This document shows, piece by piece, positions 36,055 to 46,860 of a stretch of 64,000 bases of DNA; positions within the stretch are counted from its first letter, which is position 1; every line of letters begins with the position of its first letter. A model generated the notes under the pieces. That model did not search any database and was not told the origin of the DNA. It saw nothing but the letters and a program-made list of their open reading frames with translations. The stretch is from Rhizophagus irregularis. Taxonomy: Eukaryota > Glomeromycota > Glomeromycetes > Glomerales > Glomeraceae. A program made the position numbers and the translations under genes. The stretch lies in contig NC_089454.1 of NCBI RefSeq assembly GCF_026210795.1, positions 744,001 to 808,000 on the forward strand, in the 5' to 3' direction.

Positions 36055-36560
36055 ATTAATATATATATTATAATACAATTAGTTTGCTATCTAATAATCC
36101 AATTTGCATAAACTTTTTTTTTATAAAATAAAAAAAAATTCATTGAAATTGGACTGCTAGATGGTTAAATAATTGCAAAAAAACTTATTAATAAATAAAT
36201 TATTATATATTTTATATATATTATAATACAATTATTTTACTATCCAATAATCCAATTTGCATAAACTTTTTTTGTTTTGTAGACCTCTTTATGCTTTACA
36301 AAACAAAAAAAAATTCATTAAAATTGAACTGCTAGATAGTAAGTTAATTGCAAAAAAGCTTCTTAATAAATAAATTATTATATATTATATATATATTATA
36401 ATACAATTATTTTACTATCCAATAATTCAATTTGCATAAACTTTTTTTATTTTATAGCTCTTTTTATATTTTATAAAATAAAAAAAAATTTATTGAAATT
36501 GAACTTTTAGATGGTGAAGTAATTGCAAAAAAAGCTTCTTAATAAATAAATTATATATTA
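36055..36560. repeat. Three-copy tandem repeat with internal hairpins
   Basis: Three related units begin with CAATTTGCATAAAC near 36100, 36253 and 36428 (spacings about 152 and 176 bp). Each unit then has a T-tract, an imperfect hairpin (for example TTTTTTTGTTTTGTA facing TTACAAAACAAAAAAA in the second unit), the words AAATTGAACTGCTAGATRG-like, and GCAAAAAARCTT followed by TTAATAAATAAATTATTATA. In each unit the hairpin stem has changed while pairing is kept. No coding potential was seen. Confidence 0.75.
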
Positions 36561-36648
36561 TTTATTATAAAAGATATATTATTATTATAAAAGAATTATT
36601 ATATACATTTGATGTTATTTTGCTAAAATTTAATATTCAATATTATTT

Positions 36649-37237
36649 TCAAATCAACCTTCAGAATCCAAAGTAAAGGACAATACAAATAAACTTTCAA
36701 ATAAAGTTAAAGATCTACAAACAAGAAAAATAGATCGATTACAAAGGTCAGTCTCCTTAGTAAAGAAATTAATGGATACCTTTGTAAAGAAATACATATG
36801 TGAGGATTGGATTCCAATAAAAAAGAAAGTTGATAAGGTTACATTATACATGAGCAAGAAATTACTGGATTGATAGTTTCAAAATAATATTTTTATTCTG
36901 TTCTCAATTATATTTATAATTTTAGACATATATTTTATTATTAATTTATTTTATTAATATTTTTATTTTTGTTTTTGTTTTTATTTTTATTTTTGTATTG
37001 ATGTTTGTTTTATTTTTATTTTAATTTTTTATGTTTATAGTTTATAGTATGTTATTTTGGTTTACTTTTTGATTATTTTTATTCTTAATTCTATTGATAA
37101 TATAATATCTAATGTTTGATCAGACTGGCCTGAAGCTGGAAGTATCATTCATAGAATATTTGTGATTATTATGTAATCCAAATATATTCTAATAAAATGG
37201 TACATGATTCAACATTTAAAAAAAAAAAAAAAAAAAA
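36649..37237 (+). pseudogene. Polyadenylated retrocopy of an unidentified transcript, 5'-truncated
   Basis: The insert is flanked by 17-bp direct repeats AATATTCAATATTATTT (36632-36648 and 37236-37252) and ends in a run of about 20 A (37218-37237), which may overlap the repeat by two A. This is the signature of target-primed reverse transcription. From the 5' border an open frame of about 70 codons runs to a stop near 36872. It contains TNKLSNKVKDLQTRK, VKKLMDTFVKKYICEDWIP and VTLYMSKKLLD. A non-coding part of about 340 bp, like a 3' UTR, follows and includes AATAAAATGG about 20 bases before the A tract. The source could be a LINE 3' end or a host mRNA; the encoded peptide was not recognised. 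Confidence 0.75.
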
Positions 37238-37252
37238 TATTCAATATTATTT

Positions 37253-38215
37253 CAGTATAATTTTGCTAAAATTTAACCTTTATTTTATTTGTTTATTATA
37301 TCAAAAATTAGCTATACTGACAGCCTAAAATAGACCTAATTTGCTAAAAATTAAATTATCACATTTTAAATTTATACTAATTTGCTAAAACTCAAAATAT
37401 GAGTTATAGTAAAATTCTAAATAATATAGATTTAAATTTGCTTAATAAAATATAATTTCAGTTTATTCAAATTATTTGTAGATTGGTAAATTTAATTATT
37501 AATTTACTGTCTTTTTTTTTATTATCAATAAAAAAATAAATAATTAATATAAATTAAACTGTTAATTTTTATAATTTATAATTAAAAATATGTAAATTAT
37601 AGATAAAAATAATAATTATTAAAAATAATAAATTAAATATATATATAAACTTAATATCAATAAAAGTATATATAAATCATTAAAAAAAAAAATAAAAAAA
37701 AATAAATTAAATATAAATAATTATTAAAAAATAAAATGTTGCGAAACTAATCAAACAGTTTTTAGCCTGCATTATGCTTAATTTTAACTGGAATTATACT
37801 TAATTTTGGCTAAAATATAACCTGGACCCAAAACTTATATTTTTAAAAATATTATCTATAAAAGTTAAAAAAAAAGTTTAAAAAAAAGTACTAATTTGCT
37901 CAAATATAAAATATGACTTTGTAAAATTAACACAATTTGCTAAAATCCATAATTATAACTATTAATTAATTTTCAATCAATTTACTCTATCTTAAATTAT
38001 GAGTTTAACCTAATTTTGATTAAATTTGCTAAAACTCAAATGTAAGTTATATATGTAATGATTAAGACTCTATTTCGTACTAATCTGCAATTTAGATTTT
38101 TAGAAAAACACAAAAAAACCTATACTCAAAAAATTCTTAGATTTTCAGCTTAATTCTGGTGATTTGGAAAATATGCAAACGGAATACAATATCTACAACA
38201 ATGAATTGAAACCCA
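37253..38215. other. AT-rich region with TTTGCTAAAAT words
   Basis: No gene. The word TTTGCTAAAA or its variants recurs many times (for example near 37262, 37338, 37380, 37897, 37930 and 38026), giving a dispersed, irregular repeat. A long A/T-only patch lies at 37490-37735. Confidence 0.5.
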
Positions 38216-38218
38216 TTA

Positions 38219-38373
38219 GGGCAGTGACATTTATTACGTAATATTTTAGAGGGTGGGAGGGTATTTAAAGGTCATATAACATATAAGTGTAACATAAGAT
38301 TTTTCATATTACATGGGGGTGGAGGAGTATGGACTTATAGTAAATAGATATTACGTAATAAATGTCACTGCCC
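38219..38373. mobile_element. 155-bp MITE, PIF/Harbinger-like
   Basis: Long terminal inverted repeats: GGGCAGTGACATTTATTACG at the left and its reverse complement at the right, continuing for about 26 bp. They are flanked by TTA on both sides (38216-38218 and 38374-38376). A 3-bp TWA-type duplication fits the PIF/Harbinger superfamily. The interior has G-rich patches (GAGGGTGGGAGGG, GGGGGTGGAGG) facing the same way. It is non-coding, so it depends on a transposase elsewhere. Confidence 0.85.
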
Positions 38374-38376
38374 TTA

Positions 38377-39029
38377 GCTCACATCATGTTAAAGTATCTG
38401 AAATTAGGGAAAAAGTAAAAAAGTGGAAACTAGTTTTTAAGGCATGTTTATATATAATTATATTTATTTTTTTGCTCTAAAGGCCCATTCGACTCTTGTG
38501 CCTCATCAACTACCTTATCATCCACTTGTTGGTAATGGGAAAAATTGCTTGTTCGTTAGTATGCATATCTTCTAATGGTGTATTGTGTGTATAGTTTAAT
38601 GGACTTACTTTTCAATCTGCATGTTCATAAAGGAAAAAAAACTGCTTATTGGTCCAGAATGGTTTTCATGAACTACTTTGCAATCTGCTTGTTCATCTGC
38701 GATTTTTTCTACTTCTACTTTATATATCAATAAAAACATTTCATTAATTTCATTACTTTTTTTTATATATAAAGAATACTAGAAAGACAAAGCAAATAAA
38801 AATTTTTTGGGAGATTTATGCATAGAAGGAAAATATTAATGCACAGAGCAAGTTGCTTAAAAAACAATCCAAATTGACTTTTATATAGATTCAAATGAAA
38901 ATGTCACGGGTTTGGGTAGATTTTATAATATATAATTTGTTGTGAATTTGAGTAATCATTCTATTTCTATTTCTTGTAACTTATATACATATTAAATGAA
39001 TAGAATTTTACATACTGCAACGTAGTATG
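38377..39029. other. Intergenic, no gene recognised
   Basis: AT-rich. A 16-base word CAATCTGCWTGTTCAT occurs twice, near 38612 and 38681. Otherwise nothing. Confidence 0.4.
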
Positions 39030-41430
39030 ACAAAGGTGCTCTTTCAAATTTAGAGCAAGTCATTTCTACCATCACATCTGCAAAATCTGAAATAGAGAAC
39101 AAACAAATGTTTGATAATCATGATAATTAAGTACAGCCACCATTGAAAAAGGCAAGTATATATTAATAACCATTCAAATAAACTTGTGTTCACCATCTAT
39201 TAATAATTGTTTAAATAATCATTTTGAATTGTATTAGTTATTACACGATCTGAAATATGATTAAGGTTGCCTGCCTAAACCTCTCCAAAATTCTACGATT
39301 AGTTTCTTCAAGATTTTACTATAGTTTTATTATAGTTTTGGCAAGGTTTTGGCAGTTTTAGCATTTATAATAAGTTTTGTCAGATTTTGCTTTTCTCTAA
39401 AGTTTCGCTAACTTTTTAATAAGACTTTCATATAGTTTCAGCAAAGTTTCGCTATTTTAGCATTTCGCCAACTTACCAAAATCTCTAGTTTCTTTAGCAA
39501 TCTTAAAAGGATCCCGCCTATTACTAAGATATGTTACTGGTAGAAATTTCACTTTCATATGAAACCTTACCTTAGGATTTGCTTAAATTCTATTGGTTAA
39601 TTGACTAAAAAAGAAAAAAATCATAACAATGTAACATAAAATTTCCTTTTATAGTAAGATCTTCAAAGAATTTTATATGTAAATCTTACCTTAGGCCACA
39701 GGGTGACCTATTTTAATAGTAGGCAGGATTCTACCTTAAATACGATGAAGTTGAGCGTAAATATTTAAAGAAAACGATTTAAAAAGTATCTACTGTTTTT
39801 AATATTATTTTTATTTTTAATGACTTAATTGACTTAATGCTCTATTTTCATAGTCCACTCAGACCACTGCTAATAATTTTTATAAGATTATAAATAAAAT
39901 TGAAAATTCTATATATCGTTTGTTTGAATATTGAATCATTGACCTTTCTGATCAAAATGCTTCAAATCTAATAAATAAAATCTTCACAACTAATGAAAAA
40001 GAATTGCTAAAACATTGCTGAGATACTGTATGTATATTACCTACAGTTTTATGAAGTTTCAGAATATTATATTAACCTTATTTTTTAGTATAAATAATCG
40101 TATCATTTTAGTGTACGTGATTCTAAATGGAAAGAAGTTATAAAATCTCTTTTGGAAACTTATAATAGAGCCTTCATTGAGCAAAAATTAATGTTTGATG
40201 ATGTCCTGCTGGATTTTGATGTTGTTATGAAAAAGTCATATAATGGTGCCTTCAACTATACATTCTTTTATAGATACAAGAGTTGTACAGGCAATTGTAC
40301 GTATTTACTAAATAGCTGTTATTATTTGCCCACTAGTCTAATTAGTGTATTCTATTTTCAGTATACTTAATTTCAAGATACCATTAAATAAACTTATTGA
40401 TTCTAAACAAATAGTCGGGAATACCATCTATTATGAAAATTTTATTTTACCAATATTAGCATGAGCATTTGATGATTTGAAACAATTAGATTCAAAATGT
40501 GAGTCTCGAGTTTTACAGCAAACCTTTTAGAATGCTTGTTTTTTGAACTCTAAGAAATTAATACTTACTTATCCTTATACTTAGTGGTGAAATTGACAAC
40601 ATGTTAACAAAAATACAAAGAAATGAGATTGAATAATAAAATCATTATATCTGTCTTAGTTGTAACCAAGATGGAATCATTGAAGTCTATTTAAACGCAA
40701 TAGATTCAGAAATTAGATTTATGGAATTGTAGATAGTGCAATCAAAGTTGATTTAAAAAAAACTAAGTGAAGACATTGAAAAAGTCTTCAAAAGTTAGTG
40801 AATTTCTTCATTCATATTGCAGTTACATTATATTATTAATGTAAAATTATTCTATAGTAATGCTAATCTCCATATTCTACCAGAGATAATATTTTCTTCA
40901 ATGTGAAGTCACTAAAGATAAACTCAAATGCATTGAAAACTACAGAATTGTAGTATATCATAACTCGTAAGTGATACTAATCAGATGATTAAATGTGATT
41001 TTTATAGTCTCAAATCCTTATTTCTTTTATTTTAGAGTGTGAAATTACCATCTATACAATGCATCACATATCAGAAGACTTATACGTTATTAATATACTT
41101 ACAAGATTCTCTATCCCTAAAATCAAAAGTCATTATTATATAATCAAAGAATTAATTGAAAATGTTGATGCGCTTTCTAATCTACAAGATTTTTAAGATC
41201 TAATTTTGATATCAAAAGATTCATATCATGTAATATTATATAAAAATTCATGAGGTTATACAGAAGCCAAGGTAAATATATATTTAAATGAAAGAATTAC
41301 CAATCCAGGCATCACCAAGGCAAACATAGTATATTCAAATAAAAGAATAGAGAAGAAAGATATAGTTTATGTTAAATTTTATTATCAGGAACTTGTGGAA
41401 TTTATAACAGTAAATTAATCCATATTATTT
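39030..41430 (+). pseudogene. Decayed multi-exon gene, copy 2 of the 22.5-kb pseudogene
   Basis: Scattered coding-like pieces on the plus strand can be read in order: about 39040-39130 (NLEQVISTITSAKSEIENK), about 39860-40020 (NNFYKIINKIENSIYRLFEY, then ASNLINKIFTTNEKELLKH), 40152-40300 (LETYNRAFIEQKLMFDDVLL) and 40375-40470 (FKIPLNKLIDSKQIVGNTI). A downstream half at about 40560-41420 aligns with 22466-23425. There are many stops. A possible MITE (39508-39736) lies within the span. The upstream exons have no counterpart in front of copy 1, so copy 1 is truncated or has diverged there. The family is unrecognised. Confidence 0.5.
39508..39736. mobile_element. Possible MITE with imperfect terminal inverted repeats
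   Basis: The left end reads GGATCCCGCCTATTACTAAG. The right end read inward is GAATCCTGCCTACTATTAAA. The two match imperfectly over about 20 bp. CTTAAA occurs just outside each end and may be a target duplication. The interior contains two CTTACCTTAGG words. It is non-coding. Confidence is limited because the ends are degenerate. Confidence 0.45.
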
Positions 41431-42477
41431 GCCTAAGTTTAATTGCTTCATTTGATTTCTAAGAAAATACAGCTGTAATGATATTTCAAATTCTTATTCA
41501 GTTATGGTATTAATAAAATTTATATATTGCGAATATATACATAATTTTACAGTTTTTTAGAGTATAATAATATATAGATAATAAGTATAATATAACCTTC
41601 ATTGTATGTATGATATAGTTTTTTATTTTATATAGTATAATTTAACACTAATCCTTACCCTAATACTAACCCTAATCTAACTCCTAACCTAACACTAATC
41701 CTAACACTAATTCTAACCCTAAAACTATACCGTATAGAATCAATAACTACACAATATAGATAATAAAACCTATACCATACATGGTCATATCATACTAATA
41801 TCGTCATACTGGTTTTTTAGTGTATTCCTTTCCTTGGTTTTTTTATATGGTATGATTTTTACAAAATAAAAATAAGCTTTCGCTGTATGCATTTATTGCC
41901 AATTGACTGTTCTCGATTTTTTATTAATCCATGTAAAGCATGACCTGTATTAGCCGTATGATAAATATTATGGTATTTACAACATCTTACAATATCCATA
42001 AATTATTAGAATCTTCAACTTTCTAAAATTCTTTAATGAAATAAATAAAATATCACAATTGAATTATTTGAAGGATGTAAAATAAATATAAAATACGATA
42101 TTATTGTTCAAGAATACAAAAATGTTTATAAATATGCATTATCTAAATTGATCTAAATTGATCTAAATAATTGAAGACACAATTTTTTTTGATTGAATCT
42201 CATTAATGCCTTTGTAATTGTCCAATCTCAATGAAAATGACCTTGTAAATAAGTACTCAAGGATAAATAAGAATATTGTCTTCAGTTTGAGTGAAGTGTA
42301 TTTTTAACATCAAATTCAAATGAAATCTATTATTTAAATAATAATATAAAATACATTATGGTACAGGATATTGATAAAAATTGTTTTTGAATCTGAGCAG
42401 TGAAATTATTTTAAAATTATTGTAACGCTTCCGCTCAATCTTAAAATGAAATTATGTTAGTATTTAATTTTTTATTG
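41431..42477. other. Intergenic region 3' of the GPI-PLD-like gene
   Basis: AT-rich with no gene. It contains the telomere-like stretch listed next. CTATACCATACATGG and a roughly inverted ATGTATGATATAG lie on either side of that stretch. Confidence 0.45.
41646..41726. repeat. Degenerate telomere-like repeat (CCCTAA-related)
   Basis: About twelve units of six to seven bases related to CTAACCC/CCTAATACTAA, for example CCCTAATACTAACCCTAATC followed by TAACTCCTAACCTAACAC. Units alternate between five and seven bases. It could be an interstitial telomeric relic or the internal repeat of a small transposon, since inverted ATRTATGRTATAG-like words flank it. Confidence 0.6.
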
Positions 42478-45400
42478 CTATTGTTTTATTGGACTTAAAA
42501 TAACGTACCTTGCAGCATGATTTGAATGTTCAGAACTCACTACCAAATCTTTTTTACCATCACCATCAAAGTCAAATTTAATTATTTTATGTCCAAATCT
42601 AGCTTGACGTTCCCTTCCAACTAAGCATTCATCTGAAACTATACTTTCTTGTGATACTGCTTGTGATGAATCGAATAAAGATCTAACTGAATATTTTAAA
42701 ATTTGCCCTGATTCTAAATATAGAAAATAACCTATTAGAAGCATTTAAAAATCAATTCGAAATCCGTTAATAATTCACTCACCCCAATAAGTAAAAGGTT
42801 CAGAAGACCAAAATGATTTTTCATCGTCATCCCATAATAGTGAACTGCCAAGATGTGAAAAACTCTCCGATCCATGTAATAATGCTAAAAGTCCTTTTCC
42901 CAAGATCATATCATGATCAGATAACCTTTTATTTTCTTTTAAGTATTGCATATCAATTAATCTTATTGCTCCTGCTTGCCAATCTTTGTTATAAAAAGGA
43001 AATTTTTTCTCATGTGTCTCAGATTTAGAAGCGACAAGAAGTAATTTTTTGCCATTCTCATGAAAATCTCCCGTGATAATTGAACTATTTAAAGGGAAAA
43101 ACAAAAATGTCAATAAATATTTATTCATAAATTCTTCATTCGTATTATTATTACCTCCCAAACTCCTGAAATTTTTCTATTCCACTTAAATCAAACACTT
43201 TTACAGGATTTTTATCAATTATTTCGAATCCATAAATTCTACCACTCATCTGTGCTTTTAAATGATCATCATATCCTGGAGCTCCAACAATTATAATAGG
43301 ATTTTGCATAGATTCTAATTTAAAATAATTTATTGAATATCCAAACCATTCATACTGTTGATCACCTGGACTTATTATTGACCAATCATAATCAAAGATA
43401 GTTACATTTCCTTTATGGTCACTAGAACTTAAGAAAGCAAACACGCCGCCAGTGTGCAATAAACGAAACTAGAAAAAAAAGAATATATATAAATAAAAAT
43501 ATATATAATAATTAACATGGTGTTAAAGAAAAATTTATTATAACCAGAAAAAATATATACCGTTCTCGATTTACCATAAATTCCACAATATGGACATCCA
43601 ATTAATAAATCATCAAAACCATCGCCATCTACATCACCGGAACTTAAATATTGTCCCAATGCTTCAATTTGCCAATCGCTTTCTAATACATCTTGTTCTG
43701 AATAAATCTCTAAATCTGCTTTATTTTCTTTTAGGCCTTCATTCTTTTTTCCAAAATAAACATAAACTTTCCCACTATAAATATATTTTTTTGCACCAAA
43801 TGATGGAGCAGAAACTGCTAAATCATCTATACCATCTTTATTCAAATCTACTACACTCATTGACCACCCGAATCTCGATTGTGGGTCATTATTATTTTCG
43901 TCATGTAGATTATACGCATATATTATTTTATCTGCTATATCAAGAATATTTGTTGATTCTGGAACTTTAAAAGAACTTGATTTTTTACCATTTATTATAA
44001 ATATTGCCCCGGTTTGTGGTATTTCTTGTATATTTGAGTAAAATGGTGCACTAATTGCTGAAAAAAAAATTCGAAACTTTTATTAGAACCAAAAAACGTG
44101 TGATGATGATAATCAATAGTGATAATCTAAAAATGATGGATTACCTAAATCCTGAATTCCATCTCCATTAAAATCTCCAAGTACCATATCGTGACCGAAT
44201 TGAGCATAAGAATAAGGAATATTCAACGTTATTGGATTATCTGGTACTAAATTACATTTTGTATTGAATGGGGTTTCATTAATCATATTAGATGAAAGTA
44301 AATTATACGAGTCTTTATTTGAAGATAAGGGTATTTGTTCATAATTTGTTGGAACATCTTGAAATATTTGATCGAATCCATATTTTTCCACTTTTACACT
44401 TTCCTCTTCTTCAGAAGAATCATCTTGTAATTCAATAAAAGGTTCATTTGTAATTGGATCTCTTAATAATTCTCGGTGTATTTCAAAAGTACCGATACCA
44501 TTTTTTTCGTGATATCTTATATTATATCCTATAGTCTTCAAAATTTCCACGGAATATTTATATAATAAATTTACCAAGTCATTTGATGAAGGTTGATATC
44601 TATTTTTTGGAAGTGTTCCAGATACCATTCGAAACGTATTACATAATTCAATATTATTGGTTGACCCAAACTCGAACCATTTCACTAATTCATGCCAACA
44701 ATCGGCTACGTCTGCAGCCATATTGTTGAAACCTAAAAATTGTATATTTTAAATAAATGTTTAATTTTATGGATCTATATTAAAATATTTACATACCTCC
44801 TTTATGGTACAATTCGGATTGTTCAATTAAAAATGGTGACTACATAATGACTTATTAAGTGAATTTAAGGAACTATATTGAAAGATGTGAAAGAATTGAT
44901 ACATAAAATTAAAAATGAATTTGTACCTTTTCACCGTAAACCGAGAAAAAATGTTTTCCAAAACGCTAAAAATAAAATAATCAATAACACTTCATATTAT
45001 AATTTCATAATTATTATTGATCACTCACTTTGTTTGCTTGAGCCGCAGCAAACGCTCTTCTTGCGCAACCTATTATTTGCTTTCCATCGACTGTTCGATT
45101 CATACGTCGATAAATTTCTACCAAATCATCAATTGGAAAACTCCATTTATCCTGAATGAAATTTTTTTTTTAATGATTGTTTTTTCGGATATTTTTTTCT
45201 ATTCAACATATCATACCACCAAATAGTCCAAATCTGACATATGAGATAATGTAAATTCTCCTCCAGTATCAGCTACATCATGTGCTTCACCAAAGTCATT
45301 CATAAAATTCAAATCCGCCATTGCACGTATGAAACCAGAATTCATTTTTATACTATGCCAAGTTACATCTGCTACTCCATGAGAGACAATTGCAAATATA

Positions 45401-46086
45401 AACGCTATTGTTCCCTAATAACATTATAAAATTAAGTTGAGAACTTCATGTTTAAAAATATACACATATATATAATTCAAAGCTGCTGCGGACCTGCGCT
45501 ACATGATCATGTTCCAAGGTTGCATTATTATATTTTTCGCGCATATATTCTGCACCAACTCTCATAAAAGGAGGCCAGTGGGCTAGTTAATAATAAAAAG
45601 GTCAATTTCATTTTATTTTAGTAAAAATTATATCAATTTAGATATTTATGATATAGAGCTTGAATATAAACCTTCTTCGGAAACTTCATCGTTTCCCATA
45701 CATTTAAACCCCCTAAGGAATGGATTTTATTAAAATACGATTTTTTATATATTTTTTAATAAAAGTAAAAATAAATTTACCAATCTGGAAAAAAAGAACC
45801 AGCCTTTATAAGAAAAGTCAAATTATCAATAAATTTATAATAACTTTTTATTAATAAAATTTATCACATTGGAAACTAAATTAAAGAAATCGATTGAGAC
45901 ATTTTTTACCTGAACAAATTCAGGAGAATTGTGAATGTATTCAGCATATTTATTATATTTGGATTTTGTATTGTAAAAAGTGTACATCGCTCTTTTTGTC
46001 ACTTCAATATGTACACTCATACCACATCCATGAACTATTGAAGTTAATGAGAGAAAAAGAAATAAAAAGTACCGAAATTTTTTCAT
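42478..46086 (-). CDS. GPI-specific phospholipase D-like secreted protein
   Basis: 13 exons on the minus strand: 45910-46086, 45781-45803, 45672-45712, 45494-45582, 45217-45414, 45029-45151, 44927-44965, 44797-44839, 44145-44732, 43561-44057, 43155-43468, 42783-43084 and 42478-42713. The total of 2670 bp encodes 889 residues. GPI-PLD cleaves glycosylphosphatidylinositol anchors. A signal peptide (residues 1 to about 20) ends just before CGMSVHIEVTKRA, the usual mature N-terminus. A zinc-dependent phospholipase domain follows (AHWPPFMRVGAEY; HGVADVTWH at 122-130; EAHDVADTGGEF). The C-terminal half has FG-GAP beta-propeller blades with calcium loops GDFNGDGIQDL, DLNKDGIDDL, DVDGDGFDDL and DFDGDGKKDL. 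Four exons are shorter than 50 bases. The donor GTCCGC at 45492-45493 is non-canonical beyond GT. Secreted or vacuolar location is likely. Confidence 0.92.
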
Positions 46087-46860
46087 TTTTTCCTTTATTG
46101 CTGCGGGGATGATAAAGTTGTAAAGGAGAATGGTATTCACCTCTTTTTTAAGTCCCATTTGCATTTTTAAAATAATATTTGGCTTGCGCAACTATTATAT
46201 AATCAAGATCGCCTCCAATAAAAAAAATTTTCTTAAAATAGAAAATAAAACCGATTATCCTATTTGCTTGTAAGTTCTGATCTTCAAAACATTGCAATGT
46301 GCACTTCTTTTTAGGTTAGCTGCATTTTGGACATATTTCCCCGTGTGAATTTATGTCTCTTACTCAAGTTCGATGATTCTTGGAAACAAATTCTCATGTT
46401 TATCAGAAAAAAGAAAGAAAAATTTATCGAATGAGATTCAATTGGACAATTGGATAGCACAGCCGAAATAATTTATTATATGTTCAATATTTTTTGTTGA
46501 GCTATTTCTCCGATATGCATCATTGAACTGTTATGAAAAATCATTTTAGCCGGATGATACAGCAATTTTTTAAAATTGAAAACTTTTCTTCGCGAGTAAA
46601 AACATTATAGTTTTTTTTTAGAAAGTCCGAACTCTGAAGGATTATATATTCACGCAATGTGACACAATTGTCCCGTAAACAATTTTTTTTCGGTGGTTCC
46701 ATTTCTGTAGTTAGTGAAACAGCAAGTTGCATGGAATTCCACGGTGAGTGACGCAAAATTTTTGGGTCATGTGATGATTGTGTCACTTTTACGAAATTAT
46801 AAAATACAGTAGTTTTACGAAAAAAAAATTTTTTTCTTCCGATATCGAAGTATTGTTAAA
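46087..46860. promoter_or_regulatory. Divergent promoter region, GPI-PLD-like / CLPTM1
   Basis: The 774 bp between two head-to-head start codons must carry both promoters. A pair of 10-bp inverted arms, GTGACACAAT (46659-46668) and ATTGTGTCAC (46777-46786), lies 75-200 bp before the CLPTM1 start. They could be paired regulator sites or the ends of a tiny transposon. No function is established. Confidence 0.4.

Noticed and set aside
45492-45493. GT-CCGC donor in the GPI-PLD-like gene as a sign of mis-annotation
   Set aside because: The flanking protein (EHDHVAQ then GTIAFIF) and phase agree with the family, so the weak donor is accepted.
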